Below, piece by piece: positions 1 through 8,220 of a DNA stretch of 64,000 nucleotides; positions within the stretch are counted from its first letter, which is position 1; the number at the start of each line of letters is the position of its first letter. Below the pieces are notes generated by a model. The model did not search any database and had not been told where the DNA came from. It saw nothing but the letters and a program-made list of their open reading frames with translations. The stretch is from assembly GCA_017560125.1 (NCBI GenBank), contig JAFYOS010000018.1:186001-250000 (forward strand), in the 5' to 3' direction. A program made the position numbers and the translations under genes. This DNA is from Bacteroidaceae bacterium (GTDB lineage: Bacteria > Bacteroidota > Bacteroidia > Bacteroidales > Bacteroidaceae).

Positions 1-574
1 AGCCGGTTGATACCAACTGCTTGCCGTTAAGGTAGAGCTCGAAGACATCGTCGTGTGAATATTCGAGGCCAACGATGCCTTTTATCTGGTCTTCGGTGAG
101 CTCAATCTCGCGACGCACCCATATATCATTGCTGTTCCAGGGGGTGGCGATGGCAGCCTGGTCGCGTGTACCGAAGGCGCCTTTACCCTTGTTCCATGCA
201 GCGTCGTTGTAGTCACATGCAGTCCAGTCGCCTTTGGGCTCCTGTTCGGTGTATCGCGCCTCCCAGCGTTTGGTGGTTGCGGGGGGAATCACGAAATTGA
301 GTGGAGCGTTTTCAACGCCCATGAAACGGTAGATTTTGCCATCGACCTTCAGTGCGCCCACCATGGGGTGATCCTTGCCCGTCCAATGGCGAACCGGCGT
401 TTCATTCAACTTGTCACTGAACGACCATGCGCTTGTAAACGGATCGATAGTAACCAATGGGTATGCCGGCGCACGCAGTTCGTTCACGTTGTCGGCAACA
501 AAGACATCGGACTGTCCGCCGCAGGCCGAGAAGAGGGCTGCGAGCAGCAGTGCAAACAAAGAACTCTTTTTCAT
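1..574 (-). CDS. DUF4964/glutaminase-like exported lipoprotein (partial, N-terminal part only)
   Basis: The reading frame runs from an ATG at 574 off the left edge, so about 191 N-terminal residues are present. The N-terminus is a lipoprotein signal (basic MKK, Leu/Ala-rich core, lipobox FSAC with Cys18), which suggests anchoring to the outer membrane. Residues about 32-75 (RAPAYPLVTIDPFTSAWSF and the following VRHWTGKDHPM) match the DUF4964 domain that opens Bacteroidota DUF4965/DUF5127 'glutaminase' proteins. The end of the visible part (SHDDVFELYLNGKQLVSTG) looks like a galactose-binding-like beta-sandwich. In this family the catalytic part is a C-terminal six-hairpin-like domain, which is not visible here. 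The enzymatic role is therefore unproven; exported amidase or glycosidase are both possible. Confidence 0.75.
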   Translation of the reverse strand, partial: MKKSSLFALLLAALFSACGGQSDVFVADNVNELRAPAYPLVTIDPFTSAWSFSDKLNETPVRHWTGKDHPMVGALKVDGKIYRFMGVENAPLNFVIPPATTKRWEARYTEQEPKGDWTACDYNDAAWNKGKGAFGTRDQAAIATPWNSNDIWVRREIELTEDQIKGIVGLEYSHDDVFELYLNGKQLVSTG

Positions 575-602
575 ATTGTAACTGTTTATCTGTTTTATGT
601 TA

Positions 603-610
603 CAAAAGTA
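603..610 (-). promoter_or_regulatory. Bacteroidota -7 promoter element for the DUF4964 gene
   Basis: On the minus strand this reads TACTTTTG, matching TAnnTTTG. It lies about 30 nt upstream of the ATG at 574. I see no clear -33 element. Confidence 0.5.
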
Positions 611-782
611 GTCTATTTTCAAAAACAAGCCACATAAAAGAGCAAATTTGTTGTTCTTGTGAAAAATATGATAAAAATAGTGAAACCGACAACCTTCCGG
701 GCTACGTGGCTGTTCTTAGTGCGAGTGGCTGGTTCGGCACCATGAGAACCGCCGCTGATGTTTAACGTTAGAAATATTTCCT

Positions 783-896
783 ATGGGTACAAAATGTGAA
801 AAAAAGCATGAAGAGGTAAAGGGCACAAAGACAGAGCCCCACACAAAAGAGTGTAAACCTTCGGGCTCGTGCAAAAGCAGCGAGAAAAAACAGTGA
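783..896 (+). CDS. possible 37-residue charged, Cys-containing peptide
   Basis: This is a short ATG-to-TGA frame. The product is very rich in Lys and Glu, has three cysteines (positions 5, 24 and 30), and ends SSEKKQ. It has no signal peptide and no membrane segment. It sits 27 nt upstream of a small lipoprotein gene on the same strand, so the two could be cotranscribed. I do not recognise a family, and the frame may be a chance ORF. Confidence 0.28.
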   Translation: MGTKCEKKHEEVKGTKTEPHTKECKPSGSCKSSEKKQ

Positions 897-923
897 CGAT
901 GTTTTTAGGCTTCAATGCGAGCT

Positions 924-1127
924 ATGAAAAAAATATTGTTGGTACCATTGGCGTTTTTAGTAGCCTTTCTCTCTGTGGTGGGATGTGGCAAGGGCGAGCG
1001 CTCTCGTTCGGGGTGCAAGGTCGAAGGTGTCGGCAAAAAAACAAAACAGGTTGCCGATAGCGCAGTCCTCAACAGCGGCAAGGCCATGGAAGAGGCCGAT
1101 GTAAATGTAGAACAGACAGTCGAGTGA
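924..1127 (+). CDS. small predicted lipoprotein (67 aa)
   Basis: I chose the ATG at 924 (MKKILLVPLAFLVAFLSVVG then Cys21) because it gives a clean signal peptide; an in-frame ATG at 915 only adds MRA. The region before the cysteine (SVVGC) is a plausible lipobox. The mature part is about 46 residues, charged and Lys/Glu/Val rich, with no recognisable domain. It is followed by a rho-independent terminator at 1155-1189, which supports a real transcription unit. Function unknown. Confidence 0.5.
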   Translation: MKKILLVPLAFLVAFLSVVGCGKGERSRSGCKVEGVGKKTKQVADSAVLNSGKAMEEADVNVEQTVE

Positions 1128-1154
1128 CGCGGTTCTCTTAAATTAAATAGATAA

Positions 1155-1189
1155 GGAGTGGTAAAAAAAATGTTACTGCTCCTTTTTTT
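1155..1189 (+). terminator. rho-independent terminator after the small lipoprotein
   Basis: A 10-bp stem (1155-1164 with 1173-1182, two G-T wobbles) is followed by seven T. Confidence 0.7.
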
Positions 1190-1202
1190 CATTTAAAAAA
1201 AC

Positions 1203-1210
1203 TATCTTTG
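1203..1210 (+). promoter_or_regulatory. -7 promoter element of the GH97 operon
   Basis: TATCTTTG is a perfect TAnnTTTG match. It leaves a leader of about 50 nt before the ATG at 1267. The -33 region is a T-rich stretch shared with the preceding terminator. Confidence 0.65.
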
Positions 1211-1266
1211 AAAATTGATATGTTACGGTTATAAAAAACACGACGAAAAACATTACAAAATATACT

Positions 1267-3261
1267 ATGAAGAAAAGAACATTATCCCTGATGCTCATGC
1301 TGATAAGCCTGTTCGCGCTGTCGGCAAAGAGCGCAACCAACGACTACAAAGTAAGCAGCCCCGACGGCAACCTCACAATGACCATCACCGTAGGTGACAA
1401 GGTTACATACACGGTGACAGCCGGCGAGCAGTTGCTCGTTGCTCCCTCGGCAATAGCACTGGTGCTCGAGGATGGCACAACGCTTGGCGAAAAACCTCGC
1501 GTGTCGAGCTCGCGCAAGGGTAGCAAAAGCGAGGTGATAAACTCGCCTTTCTATCGCCAGAGCAGCTTCGAGAGCAGCTACAACAGCCTCACCCTTAAAA
1601 TGAAGGGCAATTGGGGTATCGAGGCTCGCGCCTTTAACGATGGTGTGGCCTATCGCCTGTTCACCACGCTGAAAAAGAATATCAACATCAAGAACGAGGT
1701 AGTTGAATTCAATTTCGACAAGGACTACAATCTGACCATCCCCTTCAGCGACCTCTTCAGCGACAAGTACATTGCCAGCTTCGAGAAACAGTACGACTAC
1801 GAACCCGTTTCCAATTTCAAGAACCACGGTGGTCGCCTCAGCTACATGCCCATTATGGTGCACTACGACAATGGTGCCAAGGTGGTGCTCCTCGAATCGG
1901 ATGTAGAGAACTACCCTGGCATGTTCATCAACTGCAATAACGAGCAGTTGGGCCTCGTAGGCGAGTTTCCTCCCTTCCCCCTGAAGCACAAGGATACATC
2001 GAACGGTGTGCTTCGCGTGTCGGAGCGTGCGCCCTACGTTGCATCGGTCAAGGGCAATCGTACATACCCCTGGCGTATCGTTGCATATGGTGCCGACGAG
2101 AAGCAGATTCCCGTCAACAACATGGTATATGCGCTTGCATCGCCCTGCCGCATCGAGGATACATCGTGGATTAAGCCCGGTCACTCTACATGGGATTGGT
2201 GGAACCACTGCTCAATATACAACGTCGATTTCAAGGTTGGTTTCAACAACGATACATATAAATACTATATCGATTTTGCCGAAAAATACAATTTCGACTA
2301 CGTGCTCATCGACGACGGATGGTACTCGTACCACAACCGCAACGTGATGGACGCCAACCCCGCACTCGACATCCCCATGCTTTGCGAATATGCCAAGAGC
2401 AAGAACATAAAACTGCTCCTGTGGATGGTTGGCGACGCCTTCGACAAGCAGGCCGAGGAGGTGTGCGCACACTATTCGAAAGTGGGCGTTGCCGGTTTCA
2501 AGCTCGACTTCTTCGAACGCCAGGATCAGCACCTCATTGAGCGTACATACAGCATGGCCGCAACAGCAGCAAAATACAACATGCTGCTCAACCTGCACGG
2601 TGTGTATGTGCCTAAAGGCCTTAACCGCACCTATCCCAACGTCATCAATTTCGAGTCGGTATTTGGTCTCGAGCAGCTCAAATGGACCGACAGAAAGGTT
2701 GCCGACATGGCACACAACGACCTGATGATTCCCTTCATGCGACAGACAGCGGGCCCGCACGACTACACCCCCGGCGCCATGCTCAATCGCACACGCGAGA
2801 TGTTCCGTTCAATCGACCATCGTCCCATGAGCCAGGGTACACGCGCCCATCAGGTGGCGACATACATCATGTTCGACATGCCCATAGCCATGCTTTGCGA
2901 CTCGCCCACCAACTACATTCGTGAGGGCGAGACCACATATTTCATCAACAGCATCCCCACTGTGTTCGACAGCACATTCGTCCACATGAGCGAGTTCGGC
3001 AAATATCTTGTAACCGGTCGCAGAAAGGGCGATAAATATTATCTTGGTGCTTTCAACGATTGGACCCCTCGCGATATAACCGTTGACCTTACATTCCTGC
3101 CCGAGGGTACATACACCGCGAAGATTTACAAGGACGGAATGAATGTCGATCGCGTTGCCGAGGACTACAAACTGATGGAGCAGACAGTGACATCGGCCGA
3201 CAAGCTCAATATATCTATGGGTTCGGGCGGCGGCTTTGCAATAATATTCACAAAAAAATAA
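1267..3261 (+). CDS. Glycoside hydrolase family 97, retaining alpha-galactosidase type
   Basis: Exported 664-residue enzyme with a signal peptide (MKKRTLSLMLMLISLFALSA). It has the GH97 layout: N-terminal beta-sandwich (about 25-280), a TIM-barrel catalytic domain (about 290-570) and a small C-terminal beta domain. The barrel carries GFKLDFFERQDQ, with Asp414 at the nucleophile position of retaining GH97 enzymes, and NFESVFGLEQ, with Glu469 (or Glu463) as the likely acid/base. Inverting SusB-like alpha-glucosidases lack the Asp nucleophile, so an alpha-galactosidase-type activity is inferred. It is the first gene of a plus-strand operon with an acetylesterase 6 bp downstream and an SGNH esterase, suggesting removal of alpha-galactosyl groups from acylated glycans in the periplasm. 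Confidence 0.88.
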   Translation: MKKRTLSLMLMLISLFALSAKSATNDYKVSSPDGNLTMTITVGDKVTYTVTAGEQLLVAPSAIALVLEDGTTLGEKPRVSSSRKGSKSEVINSPFYRQSSFESSYNSLTLKMKGNWGIEARAFNDGVAYRLFTTLKKNINIKNEVVEFNFDKDYNLTIPFSDLFSDKYIASFEKQYDYEPVSNFKNHGGRLSYMPIMVHYDNGAKVVLLESDVENYPGMFINCNNEQLGLVGEFPPFPLKHKDTSNGVLRVSERAPYVASVKGNRTYPWRIVAYGADEKQIPVNNMVYALASPCRIEDTSWIKPGHSTWDWWNHCSIYNVDFKVGFNNDTYKYYIDFAEKYNFDYVLIDDGWYSYHNRNVMDANPALDIPMLCEYAKSKNIKLLLWMVGDAFDKQAEEVCAHYSKVGVAGFKLDFFERQDQHLIERTYSMAATAAKYNMLLNLHGVYVPKGLNRTYPNVINFESVFGLEQLKWTDRKVADMAHNDLMIPFMRQTAGPHDYTPGAMLNRTREMFRSIDHRPMSQGTRAHQVATYIMFDMPIAMLCDSPTNYIREGETTYFINSIPTVFDSTFVHMSEFGKYLVTGRRKGDKYYLGAFNDWTPRDITVDLTFLPEGTYTAKIYKDGMNVDRVAEDYKLMEQTVTSADKLNISMGSGGGFAIIFTKK

Positions 3262-3267
3262 TAAAGT

Positions 3268-4752
3268 ATGATACGCAGACTATTTTCATTGGCGCTGGTG
3301 TGCATGATGGCAGCAGTGGCCACCGCAACAATCAAGCTGCCCGCAATTTTGGGCAACGACATGGTGCTTCAGCGCAACAGCGAGGTAAACCTGTGGGGTA
3401 CAGCCACCCCCAACAAAAATGTAACCGTACGCACATCGTGGAACGGTAAAAAGTACAAGACCAAGAGTGACGCCGATGGTAAATGGGCGCTCAAGGTGGC
3501 TACCGGCGAGGCCGGAGGCCCCTACGAGATAGAGCTCTCGGACGGTGATAAAATGTCGCTCACAGGCATCCTTTTGGGTGAGGTGTGGGTGTGCGGAGGT
3601 CAGTCCAACATGGAGATGCCCATCAAGGGCTTCGTGGCACAGCCCGTACAGGGTGCTGCCGAGGCTATCCGCGAGAGCTATGCTCACCCCGATATCCGCA
3701 TCTTCAACGTGGAGCGTAACCAGATTGCTACTCCCCAGGAGGATTGCAACGGCGTGTGGCAGAAACCCACTCCCCAGAATGTGGCCAATTGCAGCGCAAC
3801 AGCATATTTCTTCGGTCGCATGCTCACCGACCTTTTGGGCATGCCCGTCGGCATTGTTACCTCTTATTGGGGTGGCACCAAGGCCGAGGTGTGGATGACA
3901 CGTGAGGCTATCAAGGGCACCGAGGGTATCGACACCGAATTTGCGCTCAAGCCCGATGGCAACGGCTTCGCTCCGCAGGAGATGTACAACGGTATGATAC
4001 ACCCCATCACCCGCTTCACTGCCAAGGGCTTCATCTGGTACCAGGGTTGTTCGAACCGCGACAGAGCCTTCGACTACGGCAAACTGCTCGTTTCGCTCAT
4101 CAAGAACTGGCGTCAGGCGTGGGGCAACGACGAAATGCCTTTCCTCATTGCTCAGCTTGTGCAGTACCGCTACGATGGCGAGAAATATCTTTCATTACCC
4201 GTTGTAATCGAAGGACAGTACTATGCAGCACAGGCACTGAAGAATGTATATGTGGCTCCCACCACCGACCTCTCGTTCGGTTCAATCATCCACCCGCCCT
4301 TCAAGCGCGAGGTAGGCGAGCGTCTTGCAGGAATTGCTCTCGACAAGAGCTACGGAATGCCCGGCTTCGGTTCGGAGTCGCCTCGTTTCAAGAGCATGGA
4401 GGTGCAGGGCAGCAAGGTTGTGCTCCACTTCACAGGCATGGCCGACAGCGACAAGTACAACGCTCAGGGCGACAATTTCTCATGGGTTGACAAGAATATG
4501 AAGATTATCGGCCTTAAGGGCTTCGAGGTTGCAGGTGCCGACCGTAAATTCTACCCCGCAAAGGCTCGCAATTCATGGCCTGTGTCCGACCGCATCACCG
4601 TCGAGAGCGACTCGGTGAAAAATCCTGTTGCAGTGCGCTACGCATTCCGCAACTGCATCGAGGCCAACGTGATTACAGGTATGGGCACTCCGCTTGCTCC
4701 CTTCCGCACCGACAACTGGGAGATTCCTCACAACGAGCTCTTCAAAAGATAA
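3268..4752 (+). CDS. sialate O-acetylesterase-like SGNH esterase
   Basis: A 494-residue exported protein (signal peptide ending near ATA, residue 20). An N-terminal beta-sandwich carries LPAILGNDMVLQRN, typical of the family. The catalytic Ser block GQSNMEMP (Ser113) follows, then FIWYQGCSN and a C-terminal Asp/His region DLSFGSIIHPPF. These are the SASA-family hallmarks (9-O-acetylesterase, SGNH fold). It should remove O-acetyl groups from sialic acid or other sugars; true substrate specificity cannot be read from the sequence. It lies 6 bp after the GH97 gene and before an SGNH hydrolase. Three further members of this family lie at 31-34 kb and 43.8 kb. Confidence 0.88.
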   Translation: MIRRLFSLALVCMMAAVATATIKLPAILGNDMVLQRNSEVNLWGTATPNKNVTVRTSWNGKKYKTKSDADGKWALKVATGEAGGPYEIELSDGDKMSLTGILLGEVWVCGGQSNMEMPIKGFVAQPVQGAAEAIRESYAHPDIRIFNVERNQIATPQEDCNGVWQKPTPQNVANCSATAYFFGRMLTDLLGMPVGIVTSYWGGTKAEVWMTREAIKGTEGIDTEFALKPDGNGFAPQEMYNGMIHPITRFTAKGFIWYQGCSNRDRAFDYGKLLVSLIKNWRQAWGNDEMPFLIAQLVQYRYDGEKYLSLPVVIEGQYYAAQALKNVYVAPTTDLSFGSIIHPPFKREVGERLAGIALDKSYGMPGFGSESPRFKSMEVQGSKVVLHFTGMADSDKYNAQGDNFSWVDKNMKIIGLKGFEVAGADRKFYPAKARNSWPVSDRITVESDSVKNPVAVRYAFRNCIEANVITGMGTPLAPFRTDNWEIPHNELFKR

Positions 4753-4779
4753 TTTACAAACTATACAAAATATACAATT

Positions 4780-5535
4780 ATGACACGTAAACTTTTTTCA
4801 CTGTTCATTGTAACCCTCCTAGCGTTTTCATGTGCATGGGCGGGCGGTAACAAAAAGGATTTTGCCATCATCTACATTGGCAACAGTATCACTTACGGTG
4901 CTATTCACGAGCAGCGCGATGTGACAGCTCCTCCTGTATATACTTCGCAGATACTTGGCAAGAAATTCAATGCCAATGTCATCTGGCGCAACTGCGGTTG
5001 GAGTGGTGCTACCACATACGACTTCCTTCCCTCGCACAAACGCTATTTCCCTCGTGTAGAGAAGGCTATCAAAGAGATTCAGGCACAGACATCGGCTCCC
5101 ATCGTGTTCTCTATCATGCTTGGTACTAACGACAGCGCAAGCACAGGCCCCACAGGCTGCCCCGTTTCGAACGAGAACTACAAGAAGAACCTCATCACCA
5201 TCATGGAGGCGCTCAAGAAGCTTGCTCCCGGTGCGAAATTCGTGTTCCAGCGCCCCATCTGGTACAGCCCCAATACCTACAACGGTGCTGAATATTTGCA
5301 GAAGGGTTTGAACCGTCTTAATGGTTACACTCCCGTTCTCGAGGAGATTGCTGCTGAGCGCGACGACGCTATGATGGGCGACAAGGATGCTTATGCATAC
5401 TTCGAGAAGAACTACGAGAAGTATTGCTACCACGAGCCCGGCTACGCAGGTACATTCTTCCTCCACCCCAATCCCAAGGGCGCAAAGAAGCTCGCTAAAT
5501 ATTGGGCTTCGGGTATCGTTAAGGCACTCGAATAA
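4780..5535 (+). CDS. exported SGNH/GDSL-type hydrolase
   Basis: 251 residues with a signal peptide (MTRKLFSLFIVTLLAFSCAW). Block I is IYIGNSITYG with the nucleophile Ser36. An Asn block (LGTNDS) and a C-terminal HPNPKGAKKL with the catalytic His complete the SGNH set. It is likely a carbohydrate esterase (deacetylase). It is the last gene of the GH97-acetylesterase operon (27 bp gap) and is followed by a bidirectional terminator. The acyl substrate is unknown. Confidence 0.82.
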   Translation: MTRKLFSLFIVTLLAFSCAWAGGNKKDFAIIYIGNSITYGAIHEQRDVTAPPVYTSQILGKKFNANVIWRNCGWSGATTYDFLPSHKRYFPRVEKAIKEIQAQTSAPIVFSIMLGTNDSASTGPTGCPVSNENYKKNLITIMEALKKLAPGAKFVFQRPIWYSPNTYNGAEYLQKGLNRLNGYTPVLEEIAAERDDAMMGDKDAYAYFEKNYEKYCYHEPGYAGTFFLHPNPKGAKKLAKYWASGIVKALE

Positions 5536-5554
5536 TACATTGCCTATATAGCAC

Positions 5555-5588
5555 AAAAAAGCCTGCCCCGTAAAGGGCAGGCTTTTTT
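5555..5588. terminator. bidirectional rho-independent terminator
   Basis: An 8-bp GC-rich stem (5561-5568 with 5575-5582) and 6-nt loop are flanked by A6 on the left and T6 on the right. It can serve both the SGNH gene (plus) and the phosphatase gene (minus), which converge here. Confidence 0.9.
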
Positions 5589-5606
5589 GTGTGTATCTGT
5601 TGTCGA

Positions 5607-6986
5607 TTACTTAGTGTAACGAGCAATTTTCTTTATCATTTTGGGAATATCGGTGTTGTCTATTACTCCGTGGAAGTTCTCGGCACCAGCGCCTACTGCA
5701 AAGAGGGGTACGAAGCTTGCCGAGTGGTTGGGGCCTGCCCACGAGAGAAGTGCCTTGTGGCTGACCATCTGCTTAGCACGTGTAGCGAGCGATGTGAGCT
5801 TGCTCTCGCGCTTAGCGATGTCGGTTGTAGCGTATGCCTGCTCAAAATATGAACGAAGCTCGTGTGTCTCCTCCTTGGTCATTTCGATGTCGCCCCAAAG
5901 GCCGAAGTTCTCCTTCAGCAGCTCCTGTACGCGCTCCCAACGAAGTTCCATGCGTGCGCGGCTTGCGCGACGGAGGATTGATGCCATTCTGTCGGCGCTC
6001 ACCTTCTGTGCATTCAAAATCTTCAGGTTGAGGGCATATGCACCGCTGTAACCGAGTACAAGACCGCCGGTTTCGTGGTCGGCTGTCACTACGATGAGTG
6101 TCTCGTTGGGATACTTCTTGTAGAAATCGTAAGCAACCTTTATGGCGTTGTCGAAATCGATTACCTCGTTCAAGGCTGTTGCGGCGTCGTCCGAGTGCGA
6201 TGCGTAGTCGATCTTACCACCCTCGACCATCAGGAAGAAACCCTTTTTGCTCTTCTTGGAGAGGAACTCGATGCCTGCTTCGGTTATCTGAGCGAGTGTG
6301 AGGTCGCCCTCTTCGCGGTCGATGGCATAGGGGAGGTCGGTTGCAATGTCCTTCTGGTAGAGCATAAGCTTCTTGGCGTTCTTGCCGTTTGCTTTATAGT
6401 CGTCGTAACCGCGTGCGATGGTATATCCCTGCGCCTTGGCCTTTTCGTATATTTCGTCGCGCTGTTCGCTGCTGTTCATGATGAGGTCGCCACCTGCATA
6501 GTAGTCGTAGTCGGCTGTGAGCATGTCCTGACCAATCTCGTAGTAGCGTGAACGGCCGGGCTGGTGGGCATAGAATGCTCCGGGTGTCGCGTGGTTGATG
6601 CCTACTGTGGTCGATACACCCACTGCGTAGCCTGCCTGCTTGGCTGCGTATGCCACGCTGTAAACGGGGGTTGTGTCCATCTCGACGCCAAGGAAACCGT
6701 TCTTTGTCTTCGAACCGGTTGCAAGGGCTGTTCCCGATGCTGCCGAGTCGGTTACACCGTTGCTCTTCGAGAATGTGCTAATGAAGGCACTGTTGGGGAA
6801 CTGTGTGAAGCCGAGCTTCTTGGGGCGTCCGATGACTCCTTCGAGCTCGCCTAAATAATACTCTGTTCCAAGAACGTGCGAGGGGCCCATGCCGTCGCCA
6901 ATGAAGTAGAATACATACTTCGGGGTTTTTGCGAAGCTTGCCAATACTATAAGCAGCAGCAAGCATGTTCCTAATAATCTTTTCAT
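5607..6986 (-). CDS. alkaline phosphatase (PhoA family)
   Basis: 459-residue exported metallophosphatase with a signal peptide (MKRLLGTCLLLLIVLASFAK). Metal-binding FIGDGMG (Asp31), the nucleophile block VTDSAASGTALATG (Ser81), HSDDAA and TADHETGG are all present, the standard two-zinc alkaline phosphatase set. It hydrolyses phosphomonoesters in the periplasm. It is the last gene of the minus-strand run that starts at tsaB, 22 bp after the serpin gene, and ends at the bidirectional terminator. Length is normal for the family. I see no dedicated promoter or Pho-type operator upstream. Confidence 0.92.
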   Translation of the reverse strand: MKRLLGTCLLLLIVLASFAKTPKYVFYFIGDGMGPSHVLGTEYYLGELEGVIGRPKKLGFTQFPNSAFISTFSKSNGVTDSAASGTALATGSKTKNGFLGVEMDTTPVYSVAYAAKQAGYAVGVSTTVGINHATPGAFYAHQPGRSRYYEIGQDMLTADYDYYAGGDLIMNSSEQRDEIYEKAKAQGYTIARGYDDYKANGKNAKKLMLYQKDIATDLPYAIDREEGDLTLAQITEAGIEFLSKKSKKGFFLMVEGGKIDYASHSDDAATALNEVIDFDNAIKVAYDFYKKYPNETLIVVTADHETGGLVLGYSGAYALNLKILNAQKVSADRMASILRRASRARMELRWERVQELLKENFGLWGDIEMTKEETHELRSYFEQAYATTDIAKRESKLTSLATRAKQMVSHKALLSWAGPNHSASFVPLFAVGAGAENFHGVIDNTDIPKMIKKIARYTK

Positions 6987-7008
6987 TTTATTATTGTTTT
7001 ATGGTTTG

Positions 7009-8217
7009 TTACTCTTTGGGGTGGCCGCACTTGCCTATGAACAGTATGCTGCCGGTCTCTCGTGCGCATATTGCATAGAAGAAGGGGCGGTCGAGTGTGA
7101 GGTTTTTTATTACAGGAGGGCCGGCGGATGTTGCTTCGAGCATCACCGAGGTGACGGCAGCGGCCTCTGCTCCCTCTTCATATACCTTTATAAATGTCTT
7201 TTGCAGCACATCGCCTATGCACAGTCCCTCGTCCGATATTCCCGAGAAATTGGCGGCGCCGGTGAACGCCTCTTCGATGCCAAGTGCTCGCAATGCATCC
7301 TTCAGGCTTGTGCTGTAATCGGCGCTGAAGCGTGGTAGGGCCAGATTGACGTCGCATCGGGTGAAGCTGTCGCGCCATGTATAGAAATTACGGGCAAGTT
7401 CGTTTGCTGCTTCGTCCATGGTGACACCCTTTTGCGGCAGTATGAAGTACATGCTGAACGCCCCTTTGTCGAAGGGCTTTTCGCTCATCTGCACCTTGTC
7501 GTTTTCGAAATATCCTGCGCGCGAACCGCAGTGCATCATCTGCACCTTTATCTGCTCGCCGTTCTCCTTGGTGAAGGGCTGCTCTTTTGTGCGTTTTTTC
7601 AGGAATACATCCTTCCAGCGCGAATTGAAGTAGAGCGCATTTATAAGGTACATCTGCGCGTTGGGGTTAATCTCCTTTACAATCTCGCTTATTCGTCCTG
7701 ATGTATTTTCGCTGCACCAACGGTTTATAGCTGTGGCTGCATCGGCGTCGAAGGTGCAGTTTCTGATTGCTGCATTGTAAAATTTTTCGTTCTCCTTCAC
7801 ATAGGCCTTCTTTGCCTTGAAGCCGCTGTTTATCCACATCGAATTGGCGATGGCTATCGTAGTCTTTTCGTCGTTGTGCATTGCAAGGCGGGCAATGGCC
7901 TTCTGCTGGTAGCTGTTGATGGCTTCGGCGTCGGGGCTGTCGAAGCCCAATGCCTTGTAAAGCTGTGTGGCTGTGGTCGAGCGTGCGCCGGTGGCTGCCA
8001 TCGAGAGTGCCCACGATGCGCTTGCCGGCGAAACGCACATGTTGTCGTTCTTCCCTACTGTTTTATATACTTCGTGGAAGAAGCTCAGCGACGCCTCGTT
8101 CACTTTGTTTGCAGTGGCATACTCCTGCTCGACAAACGGTGTCTGTCCAACCGGTGTCGATGTGCCACATCCGCATATCGTTGCCGCTGCCATTATTGTA
8201 TATAATGCTTTTTTCAT
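7009..8217 (-). CDS. serpin-family protease inhibitor, predicted lipoprotein
   Basis: 402 residues. The N-terminus MKKALYTIMAAATICGCG has a plausible lipobox with Cys17, suggesting an envelope-anchored protein. The serpin fold is recognisable throughout: NMCVSPASASWALSMAATGA near the start, YLINALYFNSRWKDVF, then the hinge EEGAEAAAVTSVM and the C-terminal DRPFFYAICARETGSILFIG. The hinge is rich in small residues as in inhibitory serpins. Counting from the hinge Gly as P15 places P1-P1' near Thr-Ser (region EATSAG), which would fit an elastase-like target; this is inference and the loop seems slightly long. It lies 3 bp downstream of rseP and 22 bp upstream of the phosphatase. Likely role: protecting the cell from host or bacterial serine or cysteine proteases. 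Confidence 0.9.
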   Translation of the reverse strand: MKKALYTIMAAATICGCGTSTPVGQTPFVEQEYATANKVNEASLSFFHEVYKTVGKNDNMCVSPASASWALSMAATGARSTTATQLYKALGFDSPDAEAINSYQQKAIARLAMHNDEKTTIAIANSMWINSGFKAKKAYVKENEKFYNAAIRNCTFDADAATAINRWCSENTSGRISEIVKEINPNAQMYLINALYFNSRWKDVFLKKRTKEQPFTKENGEQIKVQMMHCGSRAGYFENDKVQMSEKPFDKGAFSMYFILPQKGVTMDEAANELARNFYTWRDSFTRCDVNLALPRFSADYSTSLKDALRALGIEEAFTGAANFSGISDEGLCIGDVLQKTFIKVYEEGAEAAAVTSVMLEATSAGPPVIKNLTLDRPFFYAICARETGSILFIGKCGHPKE

Positions 8218-8220
8218 ATA

